A stretch of DNA of 64,000 bases from Stigmatella aurantiaca DW4/3-1 (GCF_000165485.1 NC_014623.1:9318893-9382892); one strand, 5' to 3'. Positions 37,601 through 46,481 are shown, numbered from the stretch's first letter. Notes: a model not told the origin generated them from the letters alone. Made by a program: numbers and translations.

Positions 37601-39991
37601 CAAGCGCCGCAGTCCAGGCACGTTGCCCGTCTGCATCTCGCACCGCGCCCAGTCCTGCTTCACCCGGAAGGCCAGCTCATAGTCCGTCTTCCAGGGGTCC
37701 CCGGGAATGAGGGTGAAGGCCACCGTGAAGTAGGCGATGGCGGGGATGAACGCCACCGCGGCCTCGGCCTTCCAGCCCGCCTCGGCGTTCAAGCGGGCCA
37801 GGGCGTGACGCTCCTGGGGGTCTTCGATCAGACCCATGCCCGCATTGAGCTGGCTCACCACATCGAAGAGCGTCTCCCCCCCCTCTTCCTGGGACAGGCC
37901 CTTGAGCATCAGCCGCCCGATGTGCAGATGCGCCTCCTTGCGCTCCACCCCGGAGAAGAGGGAGTGGGACGCCTGCTGGATGCGGTCATGCAGGAACCGG
38001 TACTGCTCCGGGCCGGTGCGCACCAACAGGCCTTCCTCGAGCGCGGGCGCCAGGCCCTGCTCCACCTCCGCGGCCTCCGGCAACCCCGCGACGGTGCCCA
38101 GCAACTGGAGCGGGAAGACATTGCCCACGCACGCCGCCAACCGCAGCAGGTGCTGCGTTTCAGAGGGAAACTGGCGCAGCTTGCACACCATGAAGTCGAC
38201 GACGTTGTCCGAGTAACCCCGTCTGCGGACCTCTTCGGCGTCCCACCGCCACCCGCCCGTGGGCTCGCGCACCAACAGGCCGTCCTGGTCCAGCGTCGTC
38301 ATCAACTGGAGGAGGAAGAAGGGATTGCCACCCGTCTTCTCGTACACGAGCTTCGCCAAGGGGGCCACCGCCACCGGGTCCGCCCCCGGCAGGGCATCGG
38401 CCACCAACTGCCCGGTGTGCTCCAGGCTCAGGGACTCCAACCGGATGTCCGTGATGGGCGCCCCCGCCCGGCGCACTTCCTCCAGCACGGACACCAACGG
38501 GTGCTCGGGGCCCACCTCATTGTCGCGGTAGGCACCGATCCACAGCACCGGGGGTGACCCGGGTTGAGCGAGCTGCTGATGAATGAGCTGTAGGCTGGAC
38601 AAGTCCGCCCACTGCAGATCATCCAGGAACACCACGAGCGGGTTGCCAGCGCTGGAAAACACCTGGAGGAACTGGCGCACCACCCGGTGGAAGCGATGCC
38701 GCGACTCGTGCGCAGACAGCTCCTGGAGCACAGGCTGTGGGCCCGACAGCACTTCCAACTGCGGCACCAAGTCCACGAGCACCTGGCCCTCGTCCCCCAA
38801 CGCCTGTCTCAGCTGCTCGCGCCAACGCGCCAGCTCCTCTTCGCTCCCGGACAGCAACTGCCGCACCAGCTCGCGGATGGCCTGGGCGAGCGTGGCATAG
38901 GGAATGTCCCGCTGGAACTGATCGAACTTCCCCCTCAGGAAGAAGCCGCGCCGCTGCACCACCGGCTTGTACAGCTCTTGCACCACCGACGACTTGCCGA
39001 TCCCCGAGTAACCGCTGATCAGGAACAGCTCTGGGCGTGCCGTCTGGGCGATCCGCTCGAACCCCTGAAGCAGGGTGGCCACCTGGACCTCGCGGCCATA
39101 GAGCCGTGGCAGGACCTGGAACCGGCTGGGCGTGTCGTGCTCTCCCAGCCTGAACTCGGCCGGCCGGTTCTCTCCCAGCGCCTCACCACACCGATCCAAG
39201 TCGGCCTGGAGCCCCTCGGCGCTCCGGTAGCGGTCCTCGGCCGCCTTGGCCAGCAGCTTCAACACGATGGCCGACAGCGCCGGGGGCACCTCCGGGTTCA
39301 GCTCGCGCGGCGGCACCGGCATCTGGGCCATGTGCGCGTGGAACCACTCCAGCGCGTCCCGCCCTTGAAACGGCCGATTCCCCGTCAACAGCTCGTAGAA
39401 CGTGATGCCCAGCGAGTAGAAGTCCGTGCGGTAATCCACCCCCCGGTTCATCCGCCCCGTCTGTTCGGGCGACATGTACGCCAGGGTCCCCTCGATGATG
39501 GAGCTGGGCGCCACATCGAGGTGCTCCACCTTCTGCACGGTGGCCACCCCGAAGTCGATCAGCCGCCCCTCGCCTGACGGCTCGAGGATGATGTTGGAAG
39601 GCTTGATGTCCTTGTGGATGACATGGCGGTGGTGGATCTCCGCCAGCGTCGACACCAGGGAGCGGGCCAGCCGCAGGAACGCGGCGAGCGCCATCGGCTG
39701 ACCCACGGATTCGGAGAGCGAGCCGCCCTGCACCCGCTCCAGCAGCAACACGGGACGCTCGTGAATCCGCTCACACGCATACGGTCTGGCAACGCCGCGC
39801 ACGTCCCGCAGCCGCTGGAGGATTCCGAACTCCCGGCGGTAGCGCTCGCGCTCGTACGGCCCCGGAGAGGGGGCCATCGGCGTCTTGATGATGACGGGAA
39901 GGCCATCGGCCTCACGCACCGCCTGGAACAAGACGTTCGAACCTGTCCCGCGAATCGTGCCCAGAACCCTGTAACCTGGAATGTTCAGCAT
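34700..39991 (-). CDS. Ser/Thr kinase - AAA-type ATPase - GAF - histidine kinase signalling protein
   Basis: 1763 residues, cytoplasmic. Order: Ser/Thr kinase (~8-270; catalytic Lys in VIIK, HKDIKPSN, LIDFGVA), large ATPase/TPR-like regulatory region (~300-1270; Walker A SGYSGIGKSS, Walker B VVFLDDLQWAD), GAF (~1310-1455), coiled coil, dimerisation/H-box NVLHNVGNVLTS (~1510) and HATPase_c (~1600-1763; LINLIANAKYAL, VEDDGVGIAP, GHGFGLHSSA). This hybrid, with a kinase at one end and a two-component kinase at the other, is characteristic of myxobacteria and cyanobacteria. No receiver or response regulator is adjacent, so its partner is elsewhere. ATG 39991 is better placed behind AGG than the TTG at 39997. 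Confidence 0.9.
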   Translation of the reverse strand: MLNIPGYRVLGTIRGTGSNVLFQAVREADGLPVIIKTPMAPSPGPYERERYRREFGILQRLRDVRGVARPYACERIHERPVLLLERVQGGSLSESVGQPMALAAFLRLARSLVSTLAEIHHRHVIHKDIKPSNIILEPSGEGRLIDFGVATVQKVEHLDVAPSSIIEGTLAYMSPEQTGRMNRGVDYRTDFYSLGITFYELLTGNRPFQGRDALEWFHAHMAQMPVPPRELNPEVPPALSAIVLKLLAKAAEDRYRSAEGLQADLDRCGEALGENRPAEFRLGEHDTPSRFQVLPRLYGREVQVATLLQGFERIAQTARPELFLISGYSGIGKSSVVQELYKPVVQRRGFFLRGKFDQFQRDIPYATLAQAIRELVRQLLSGSEEELARWREQLRQALGDEGQVLVDLVPQLEVLSGPQPVLQELSAHESRHRFHRVVRQFLQVFSSAGNPLVVFLDDLQWADLSSLQLIHQQLAQPGSPPVLWIGAYRDNEVGPEHPLVSVLEEVRRAGAPITDIRLESLSLEHTGQLVADALPGADPVAVAPLAKLVYEKTGGNPFFLLQLMTTLDQDGLLVREPTGGWRWDAEEVRRRGYSDNVVDFMVCKLRQFPSETQHLLRLAACVGNVFPLQLLGTVAGLPEAAEVEQGLAPALEEGLLVRTGPEQYRFLHDRIQQASHSLFSGVERKEAHLHIGRLMLKGLSQEEGGETLFDVVSQLNAGMGLIEDPQERHALARLNAEAGWKAEAAVAFIPAIAYFTVAFTLIPGDPWKTDYELAFRVKQDWARCEMQTGNVPGLRRLAEELHARARNRADRTAAFCLRADAHMLVGEMRESIACMLECLAQLGIGLTPHPSFEEAAAAHDETWALLGAHPIEGLIDLPLMTDPDVKVTMEALASLYVKAYVTDKHLLIIAMSRMVELSLRHGFTADAVTGFGWFGLLSALVFKRYREGYALSLLSGAFVDRYNLAAHRARALLTLQCISYWNRPLPVVHEMVLSGFQHGLQSGDFYIAAYCASTIIWNRLAMGHNLEDVYQESEMRAVFIRKSGVPDPQLTLLAFQRYAQQMRGRTVSFDSLDGEGFEEQACEAGLTRGYLSSTQCWYWITKLQARFMCGAYREALEASEKVSELLWSLTGAISVREFELFRALSLAALYEEAVPEEQQRSLEAIARHQGQLAEWAEQCPETFRASERMVAAEWARLEGRLDAAARAYEEAIRAARETGATHHVGLASELAANFWRSRQTPIAAHAFAREAHAAYQQWGAEGKAQHLEAQWPHLVQVPSASAHDTSSTDSAQIDALAVVKTHQAISGEIELDRLVTTLMRTAIESAGAQRGALLLPDGDTLGVAAISGDLPGRVSIPSGEDTAHALPWTVLAYVRRTREHVLIGDASKAHPFSSDAYLARSGARSVLCLPLVRHEQFSGALYLENNLAPNAFSTQRLVLLGHIATQAAISIENARLYADVRRAKGELRKANDELEQRVEERTRELRAAQARLVDTAREVGMAEVASNVLHNVGNVLTSAVINLEMMQRAVGASRLGKLNRATALLLKHREDLPAFLARGARGGRLPEYLSALSGELFAEQTRLLDDMDMMGRHIEHIRAIVQVQQTYARTSLMPEECDLSQLIQDALRIQMVALQRHGVTVKRELAALPRMKVDKHKVLQILINLIANAKYALDAAPEGHRNLSVRLGREGKWVNIQVEDDGVGIAPGVRDRLFSHGFTTRKDGHGFGLHSSALAAQMLGGQLMLESDGLGKGAVATLKLPTP

Positions 39992-40129
39992 GCTCAAGCC
40001 TGCTCACTGGATGGAGTCCCCCACGCTGGCGCAAGCGCAAGGGCCTGGTCGCGTCACCATCCAGGAGCGTACTCGCTCTGCCTCCTAAATTCTTCTAACC
40101 TCCGTCCTCCTGGCGGCGCCCCGAGGCCG

Positions 40130-41626
40130 CTAGGGCGTGGGCTTCGCCGCGGGCGCCCCCACAGGCGCCTGGAGCTGCTGGAGCGCTGCTTCCGCCCCCC
40201 TGTTGCTGGGATCCAACTCCAGGGCCTTGCGGTAGCTCGCCTTCGCCCGTTCCAGATCCCCACCGGCCAGATACGCCTCCCCCAGACTGTCGTAGGGATT
40301 TCCGCTCGCCGGAAACATCTCCACGTTCAGCTTGAACACCTCGATGGCGTCCGGCACCCGTCCCTCCTTGAGGAGCCAGTAGCCGACCCTGTTGAGCTGG
40401 CCTTCGGAAAAATCATACGCGTCTGCCTTCGTGGCCTTCAGGTCCCGGTACCGGGCCACCGCTTCCGCGACGGGGGCCTTGGCGAGGATCGCTCGCAGGG
40501 TCTCTCCCACCTCGGGCCGGGGCGGCTGGGGCGCGATGCCGTGCAGAATGCTGAGCAGCCCCGCCGCAAGCTCCTGGATCTTGTCTCCGCGCGAGGTGTT
40601 ATCGAGGAGGACCACCACCTCTTTGCGCTCCGGGACGCGGACGAAAAACGCGCTGAAGCCGTTGATCCCTCCCCCGTGGTGGACGGTGGCCACCTCCGTC
40701 TTGCCATCGTTCAACATCACCGGCTTCACCAGCCACCCGAAGGCGTACTCGCTCATGCCGGGTGTGAACATCTTCTTCTTGAGGGGCTCGGGCAGCAACG
40801 TGTCGAGGTAGAGCGCCCTGTCCCAGAGAAAGAGGTCCTCCACCGTCGAGTACAGCGAACCGGCGGCATACGGGAGCGACATGTCCAGGTAGGGGGCGTT
40901 GACGTACCCCTCCTCCGGCTTCAGCTCATAGCCGCTCGCGCGTTTCGGGAGCACCGTTGCGTGGAGATCATACCCAGAGTTCTTCATCCCCAGCGGCTCG
41001 AAGATGCGCTCCCGCACCACCTGCGCGTACGGCTTGCCGGTGACCTTCTCGATGATGGCCCCGAGCAGGAAGTACCCAGAGTTGTTGTACGCCCACTTCG
41101 TGCCAGGCTCGAACTCGAGATCGCCACTGGCGTGCTCCTTCACGAACTCAGCGACCTTGGCGGGGTTGCGCGCCTGCTTGTCGAAGAAGCCGGGCGCCGA
41201 CGTGTAGCTGGGGATTCCCGAGGTGTGATTCAGCAACTGGGTCACCGTGACCCGAGTCCCCGTGTCCTTGCGGTAGTCCGGCAGGTACATGGAGACCGTG
41301 TCGTCGAGCTTGAGCTTGCCCTCGTTGACCAACTGCATGATGACCATCGCGGTGAACTGCTTGGTGATGGAGCCGATGCGGAACTTCGTGTCCGGCGTGT
41401 TCGGCTCCCGCCATTCGAAGTTCGCGAAGCCGTAGCCCTTCTTGAGGACGACGCCCTTCCCGTCCGCCACGAGCACGGCGCCGTTGAACTGGCGCAGCTC
41501 ATGGTACTTCGCGACCAGCCGGTCCAGCTCCTGCTGCCGCGGTGCGGCGTGGACAGCGGGTGCGGCCAGCACGGCCACGGCCAGCATGCCCACAAGGCTC
41601 CAGGTCATTCGGTCTCTTCCGCTCAT
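40130..41626 (-). CDS. beta-lactamase-family serine hydrolase with C-terminal TPR
   Basis: About 498 residues with a signal peptide (MLAVAVLAAPAVHAAP). Class C-like active site: GSITKQF (SxxK), AYNNSGYFLLG (YxN) and VHHGGGINGF (HxG). LLNHTSGIPSYT is the conserved lid region. The last ~90 residues hold one or two TPR helices (PYDSLGEAYLAGGDLERA and SYRKALELDPSNRG), a common addition in secreted esterase/peptidase-like members. Start uncertain between 41626 and 41608 (GGAAG seven bases before the latter). The propeller-protein gene upstream ends 65 bp before this start on the same strand. Confidence 0.85.
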   Translation of the reverse strand: MSGRDRMTWSLVGMLAVAVLAAPAVHAAPRQQELDRLVAKYHELRQFNGAVLVADGKGVVLKKGYGFANFEWREPNTPDTKFRIGSITKQFTAMVIMQLVNEGKLKLDDTVSMYLPDYRKDTGTRVTVTQLLNHTSGIPSYTSAPGFFDKQARNPAKVAEFVKEHASGDLEFEPGTKWAYNNSGYFLLGAIIEKVTGKPYAQVVRERIFEPLGMKNSGYDLHATVLPKRASGYELKPEEGYVNAPYLDMSLPYAAGSLYSTVEDLFLWDRALYLDTLLPEPLKKKMFTPGMSEYAFGWLVKPVMLNDGKTEVATVHHGGGINGFSAFFVRVPERKEVVVLLDNTSRGDKIQELAAGLLSILHGIAPQPPRPEVGETLRAILAKAPVAEAVARYRDLKATKADAYDFSEGQLNRVGYWLLKEGRVPDAIEVFKLNVEMFPASGNPYDSLGEAYLAGGDLERAKASYRKALELDPSNRGAEAALQQLQAPVGAPAAKPTP

Positions 41627-41690
41627 GGGCCTCCACACGGCTCAGCGGCAGAACAATTGCGCCTGCCAAGCGCCTTCCCGGCCGTCCGGG

Positions 41691-42692
41691 TCAGTAGGTG
41701 CGATAATAGATCAACTGGCCGGCCTCGCCCGCCTTCGCGCCCTCGCTGGGCAGAAACATGCTGACAGCGATGGCCTGCTGTCCGTTGGGGGCGGTCAACG
41801 CGGTGAACGACGGGTTGGCGAACGCCGTGCTGCCCGCGTCGGTGCGCAGGTTCAGCGGCTCGGCATTTCCCGTCTGGTAGTCATAGATGAAGGAGCGCCA
41901 GGAGCCGAAGTCGTTCTTGGTGTATTGCCCTTCCATGACGCCATAAGCGTACCCTTTGTAATACAGCGAATCCCTGTCGCCGATGTTTCCCCCGACGCCC
42001 CAATGCAACAAGGCATTGTCCATGTTGCCCTGGGCGCTCGTGGTCCAGGACCGGAAGTTCGTCAACCTGCCGCGCTGCTGCCGGTCCCGGTCACAATTCC
42101 AGAAGTAATGCCCGCCCACGTCGATGGTCGAGTGGTCGATGTCGGGAGACAGGGTCACCGAGTAGATGTTGGGCGTGCCCTCCGCGCAGGAGGACAGGGT
42201 GCGGGGAGCGTCGAAGCTGCGCGAGGCCACGCCATTGAACAGGTCCGCGCGGGTCGCGTAATACCGGAACGCGAGGTGATTGTTCGGCTCCTGCTCCCAG
42301 GCGATCAGATAGGCGCCATTGCTCAGGGACACGAGGTGGGGCTGGGAGGCGGACGTGCCCAGCTCCCGGCGGAAAGTCCAATTGATGAGATCCGTGGACG
42401 TGGCCACGCTGACGCGTGGGTTTCCGTTGAGATAGGTATGGTAGACGGCCAGGTAGCCACCGGCCGGATCCTGGATGAGCTTGGCGGTATCCATGGAGCG
42501 GCCCGCGCTGTCCCGGGCGCCGTACCTTCGGGCATTGGCCTGGGTGACGTTCTCGACGAGGACGTGCAGCTCGGCCCGGGGCGCATCCGATGGAGGGGCC
42601 ATCCTGCCCGCCCCCAAGGCGGAGCCGCCTCCGCCCATCAGCACGAGGCTCAGCAGGAGGGTCCGCGTGCGCCGATGATCAGTCAATGCCAT
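41691..42692 (-). CDS. secreted five-bladed beta-propeller, GH43-like
   Basis: 333 residues with an N-terminal hydrophobic signal (TLLLSLVLMGGGGSALG). Repeating blades of the glycosyl-hydrolase propeller type are visible: DTAKLIQDPAGGYLAVYHT, VATSTDLINWTF, SNGAYLIAWEQEPNN and YGVMEGQYTKNDFGSW. STDLINWT is the usual blade signature of GH43/GH32/GH117-type proteins. I cannot place the complete catalytic triad, so activity is unproven; it could be a glycosidase or a binding protein. Divergent from the GH18-PL7 gene pair, suggesting joint control. Confidence 0.6.
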   Translation of the reverse strand: MALTDHRRTRTLLLSLVLMGGGGSALGAGRMAPPSDAPRAELHVLVENVTQANARRYGARDSAGRSMDTAKLIQDPAGGYLAVYHTYLNGNPRVSVATSTDLINWTFRRELGTSASQPHLVSLSNGAYLIAWEQEPNNHLAFRYYATRADLFNGVASRSFDAPRTLSSCAEGTPNIYSVTLSPDIDHSTIDVGGHYFWNCDRDRQQRGRLTNFRSWTTSAQGNMDNALLHWGVGGNIGDRDSLYYKGYAYGVMEGQYTKNDFGSWRSFIYDYQTGNAEPLNLRTDAGSTAFANPSFTALTAPNGQQAIAVSMFLPSEGAKAGEAGQLIYYRTY

Positions 42693-43011
42693 GGAGTCCT
42701 CGTCCGGCCTCTCTGGGGGATTTCCAAGAGAGGACACAATGGCTGTCATCGTGAATCAAAATGCTCTTGACTCATACCGAAAAACGAGCGAAAGATCGAA
42801 ATCAGGCAAAACGGAAAATCCGCGTCCTGCGTCGCCTTCCCCCTGGCGCACTGGAGGCGCCTGTCCGGAGGCATGCCTGGAGGGCGTTGGCCATGACGTC
42901 GTTCCGCCGCTGCGCCAGCCCCCTTCGATTTTCGCGACCCGAAACGGCCTGTCATCGCCTCTATGAGCGTGTTGGCCCAACCCCAACCTTTGTCTGATCA
43001 AGGCAGGATTC
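42693..43011. other. divergent promoter region between propeller and chitinase genes
   Basis: 319 bp without a credible gene. The first ~130 bp (42740-42830) are clearly richer in A/T than the surroundings, as expected for promoters, and include TTGACT at ~42768. No palindrome or known operator was identified. It should drive the propeller gene leftward and the chitinase-alginate lyase pair rightward. Confidence 0.5.
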
Positions 43012-44496
43012 ATGCTCCACCGTCACCCTTCCCAACGATTCCTCCGTGCCGCGTTCGCCTCCCTGTTCCTCACGAGCGCGTGCGCTCCCGCCGACCCCAC
43101 CCCGGGCACGCCCGAGGACACCACGGGGACCGCCCCGAGTGCCTTGCTCATCCCGGGCGTGAGCTTCAAGACGGTGACCGGCGGCCGGTACGTCGGCGCT
43201 CAAAACAACGGCGGCGGCGCGGTCATCGCGACGGCGACGACCGTGCAAGCGTGGGAGAAGTTCACCCTCGATGACATCAACGGCGGGGCGCTCGAGAGTG
43301 GGGACACGGTCTTCATCTCCGCGGGCAATGGGCAATATTTCCAGGCCGCGAACGGCGGCGGCTCCACGCTGAATGCCGCCAGTTCGAGCCGCCTCGGCTG
43401 GGAGACGTTCCGCATCGTCAAGCAGAGCGGAAGCGGCGCGATTGCCAATGGCGACATCGTCGGCCTGCAGACGGTGACGACGGGCCACTGGGTGTCCGCG
43501 GAGAACGGCGGCGGCAGCACGGTGTTCGCCTACGGCGGCGCGCTCGGCGACTGGGAGCGGTTGACGATCTCCGGCCTGAGCACGGGTCCGCAGCAGCCCC
43601 AGCCCCGTCCCCGCGTCGTGGGCTATCTGCCGAACTGGTACGGCTCCTACGCGAGCTGGGTCGGCCGGGTGGACTTCGACAAGCTCACGCACGTGAACCT
43701 CGCCTTCGCCCTGGGCGATGCGAACGGGAATCTCCAGCTCGCGCCGGCCAGCGATCTCGCGACGTTCGTGAATGCCGCGCACGCCAAGGGCGTGAAGGTG
43801 TTCCCCTCGCTCTGCGGTGGCGGAGGCGACGGCCAGATCGCCCCCTTCTACCAGCCCGGCAGGGTGGACGCCTTCGTGGACCACATCATCAACTATGTGG
43901 TCACGAACAAGATGGACGGGATTGACGTGGACGTGGAGGCGCCGGACCGCATGGGTGCCGTGTATGACACGTTCATCGCGAAGCTGATCGCGAAGGCCCG
44001 TCCGCGCGGGCTCCCCGTGACGGCCGCCGTCTCGCAGTGGATGCAGCACGGCATGTCGGACACGACGCTGCGCTCCTTCGACTTCATCACCATCATGTCC
44101 TACGACAACACGGGAACCTGGACGGGCCCGGGCGACCACTCCAGCTACGCGCAGGCGGTGACCGCGCTGAACTTCTACACGAACAAGGGCGTGGCGCGGG
44201 ACCGGATTGTCCTCGGACTGCCCTTCTACGGGTACTGCTGGGGCAACTGTGGCGGCGGACAGACCAGCAAGTACATCCTCTACAAGGACCTCCTGGCGGC
44301 CTACCCGAATGCCTGGAACGCGGATTGGATCAACGCCAACGGCGCCCAGTATTCCTACAATGGGATCGCGACGGTGCGCTCCAAGGCGGCCCTTGGGAAG
44401 CAGTACGGCGGCATCATGATCTGGGAGCTGGCCGGAGACGTGAGCACGTCGAGCGAGCAGTCCCTGCTTCGCGCCCTCGACGGCGCCCTGCGTTAG
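43012..44496 (+). CDS. GH18 chitinase lipoprotein with N-terminal beta-trefoil
   Basis: 494 residues, lipobox LTSAC. Residues ~50-190 form a fascin/beta-trefoil-like region with three similar units (GGRYVGAQNNGGGAV, NGQYFQAANGGGSTL, GHWVSAENGGGSTV), probably a sugar-binding domain. Residues ~200-494 are a GH18 TIM barrel with the DxxDxDxE motif as DGIDVDVE (acid Glu ~309), SLCGGGGDG as the strand-3 motif and the Met-Tyr motif as IMSYDNTG. GH18 enzymes hydrolyse chitin or related GlcNAc polymers, including fungal walls. PL7 gene starts 20 bp downstream: bicistronic. Confidence 0.92.
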   Translation: MLHRHPSQRFLRAAFASLFLTSACAPADPTPGTPEDTTGTAPSALLIPGVSFKTVTGGRYVGAQNNGGGAVIATATTVQAWEKFTLDDINGGALESGDTVFISAGNGQYFQAANGGGSTLNAASSSRLGWETFRIVKQSGSGAIANGDIVGLQTVTTGHWVSAENGGGSTVFAYGGALGDWERLTISGLSTGPQQPQPRPRVVGYLPNWYGSYASWVGRVDFDKLTHVNLAFALGDANGNLQLAPASDLATFVNAAHAKGVKVFPSLCGGGGDGQIAPFYQPGRVDAFVDHIINYVVTNKMDGIDVDVEAPDRMGAVYDTFIAKLIAKARPRGLPVTAAVSQWMQHGMSDTTLRSFDFITIMSYDNTGTWTGPGDHSSYAQAVTALNFYTNKGVARDRIVLGLPFYGYCWGNCGGGQTSKYILYKDLLAAYPNAWNADWINANGAQYSYNGIATVRSKAALGKQYGGIMIWELAGDVSTSSEQSLLRALDGALR

Positions 44497-44516
44497 GCCA
44501 AGACACGGGACGCACC

Positions 44517-45683
44517 ATGCCAAGATACTCCCTGCCTGCCCAGGCGCCCCGGCGCGCCGCCCGGCCCCTCACGTTCGTGCTCGCCGCCGCGGCCTCCCTG
44601 TTGCCGGTGTCCGCGCTGGCACAAACCAAACTGTCCATTCCCGAGGACAACATCAGCGCCAGTGGCAGCGATGCCAACCTGCCGGTCAACGCGAACGACG
44701 GCTGGCTGACCACGCGCTGGTCGGCCGATGCCAGCGAGGGCGAGCAATGGCTGCAATACGATCTGGGCGCCTGCTACAAGGTCGCGTACGCCAACCTCGC
44801 CTGGTACAACGGCGACTCGCGCAAGTACAACCTCTCGCTCAAGACGTCGGCCAATGGCACCGCGTGGACCACCGTGTTCAACGGCACGAACAGCGGCACG
44901 ACGGCGGCGCTGAAGCCCTACAACTTCGGCGACCGGGCGGCCCGGTATGTGCGCGTGCTGAGCACGGGCAGCAACGTCAACACCTGGGTCAGCCTGTCGG
45001 AGATGGAGATCTGGACGAATGGCACGGGCAACTGCTCCGCCACGCTCGACCCGAGCAAGGCGCCGGGCCAGAACTTCGATCTGTCTGGTTACAAGCTGCA
45101 GACCTTGGACGGCTCGCTCGAGGTCAAACAGGTCTCTCCCATCAACTCCTATACAGACAAGTGGTTCTATACCGACTCCTCCACCGGCGCGATGACCTTC
45201 TACGTGCCGTCCGGCGCGGGCTCGACCGCCAACTCCCATTACCCGCGCTCGGAGCTGCGCGGGAGCGCCACCTGGCGCATGGGCGGCACCCACACGCTGA
45301 CCGCGTCGATGAAAGTGCTCCAGCAACCGGCCACCGGACAGATCATCATCGGGCAGATCCATGGTGAGCAGACCGGTGGCTCGGAGTTGTTGAAGCTGCG
45401 CTGGACGAATGGCGACATCTTGATGGGGGTGAAGAAGAACTTCGGTGACACCGAGCAGAAAATCCTGATCAAGAGTGGTCTGTCCCTTGGGGAGAACATC
45501 GACTACGTCATCAAGCTCGCGGGCTCCACCGTCACGGTCACCGTCAACGGTACGTCGAAGTCGTTCACCTACAACACGGCCTCCTGGAGCGCCGTCGACC
45601 TGTACTTCAAGCTCGGTGCCTACTCGCAGGACTCCTCGGCGAATGGCACGTATGCCAAGGTTGCGGTGACGGCACTGAAGTAA
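44517..45683 (+). CDS. PL7 alginate lyase with N-terminal CBM32-like domain
   Basis: 388 residues, Sec signal (LTFVLAAAASLLPVSALA). An F5/8 type C/CBM32-like domain (~25-170; GWLTTRWSADASEGEQWLQYDL, shown in outline) is followed by a polysaccharide lyase family 7 catalytic domain (~190-388). All three PL7 signatures are visible: RSELR (~244), QIH (~281) and YFKLGAYSQ (~362), containing the active-site Arg, Gln, His and Tyr. Cleaves alginate or similar uronates by beta-elimination. Start ATG 44517 chosen for the signal peptide. Follows the chitinase gene by 20 bp, so the two are probably co-transcribed. Confidence 0.9.
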   Translation: MPRYSLPAQAPRRAARPLTFVLAAAASLLPVSALAQTKLSIPEDNISASGSDANLPVNANDGWLTTRWSADASEGEQWLQYDLGACYKVAYANLAWYNGDSRKYNLSLKTSANGTAWTTVFNGTNSGTTAALKPYNFGDRAARYVRVLSTGSNVNTWVSLSEMEIWTNGTGNCSATLDPSKAPGQNFDLSGYKLQTLDGSLEVKQVSPINSYTDKWFYTDSSTGAMTFYVPSGAGSTANSHYPRSELRGSATWRMGGTHTLTASMKVLQQPATGQIIIGQIHGEQTGGSELLKLRWTNGDILMGVKKNFGDTEQKILIKSGLSLGENIDYVIKLAGSTVTVTVNGTSKSFTYNTASWSAVDLYFKLGAYSQDSSANGTYAKVAVTALK

Positions 45684-45971
45684 GCCGTTTTCAGGACGAG
45701 CCCTGCTGGGGCGCCACGGTCCCTCATCGTGGCGCTCCCGGCGGCCCATGCCGGGGGCTAGCATGCCTCCGGGCCACTCATGTACTCCGGCCACAGTTTG
45801 ACGAGTGACCGAGCGAACACGGCCCCCCTGTAGCGAGTGGTCCCGGCACATAGCGCACGGGTGGATTCGTAGCGTGGAGAGCGGGGACGTCATACGGTTC
45901 GGGTAGGCTTCCTTCCGCGTTCCGCTGCGCCCTCAGCGCTGACGCCATATAGGGTCGGCAGGTGAGCTGAC
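45684..45971. other. intergenic region with two hairpins
   Basis: No gene seen. GCGCCACG/CGTGGCGC (45711-45735) and CCCGGC/GCCGGG (45737-45755) are perfect stems 28 and 54 bp after the alginate lyase stop, and likely terminate that transcript. The rest, up to the ATPase remnant at 45972, has no motif I recognise. Confidence 0.5.
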
Positions 45972-46240
45972 GTGGCGACGGCAGAACAACTGAAGGCGCT
46001 CGTGAGGAGCTGCGCCGAGGGAGACCAGGCACAGTTCCTCTCGGTTGCCATGCAGGTTGCCGCCCATGCGGCCAAACAAGGGCATTCCAAGCTTGCCCAG
46101 GAACTGCGCTCGCTCGTCGATCAAGTGAGGACGAGGGGGCCAGATCGCACCTTGCCGACTCGAAGCGCCCACGCCCCTCGGTGACCACCCAAGGTATTCT
46201 TCGCGCATTCGAGGAGCGCCGCGCCACCCAACGCTCCTGA
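45972..46240 (+). pseudogene. remnant of AAA-family ATPase gene (core deleted)
   Basis: The first ~55 codons (VATAEQLKALVRSCAEGDQ.. read from GTG 45972, then AMQVAAHAAKQGHSKLAQEL) match, from memory, the N-terminal region of AAA ATPases encoded just before an S8-family peptidase in many bacteria. The frame closes at 46184. In another frame, 46193-46240 encodes ILRAFEERRATQRS and stop, which looks like the C-terminal end of the same protein. The nucleotide-binding domain (Walker A/B) is absent, so an internal deletion of several hundred codons is inferred. The peptidase remnant begins right at this stop. Confidence 0.6.
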
Positions 46241-46481
46241 ATTCTCCCAACTGAAAAGCCTCGAATCCGAGCGCAAGGGAATCGAGCTGCTCAATGTCTG
46301 CAAGGCGAGAGACACCATGCTCGCAACGGAGTTGCTCCCTCGCGGCAAATTGGGACACTTTCTCGGTCTCTTCGAGGACTATCTCACCAAGACGCGGGGC
46401 ACGAAGAACAACCCAGCCCATAAGTCTCTGGTGGAGAGCATCTCGCACGTCCGGCGCGCCTCGGATGGAAGTGGAGGAGCC
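46236..46481 (+). pseudogene. N-terminal fragment of S8-family peptidase gene
   Basis: The open frame reads PEFSQLKSLESERKGIELL, then LATELLPRGKLGHFLGLFED and KSLVESISHVRRASDG before a stop at 46481. This resembles the pre-catalytic domain of the large subtilase that partners the AAA ATPase above. The first ~80 codons and the whole Asp/His/Ser catalytic domain are missing. The C-terminal part of the same gene reappears at 48063 after 1.6 kb of unrelated sequence. Confidence 0.6.

Noticed and set aside
36164-38557. 797-codon plus-strand open frame
   Set aside because: Antisense to the dual-kinase gene; no recognisable domain, composition typical of antisense to a GC-rich gene.
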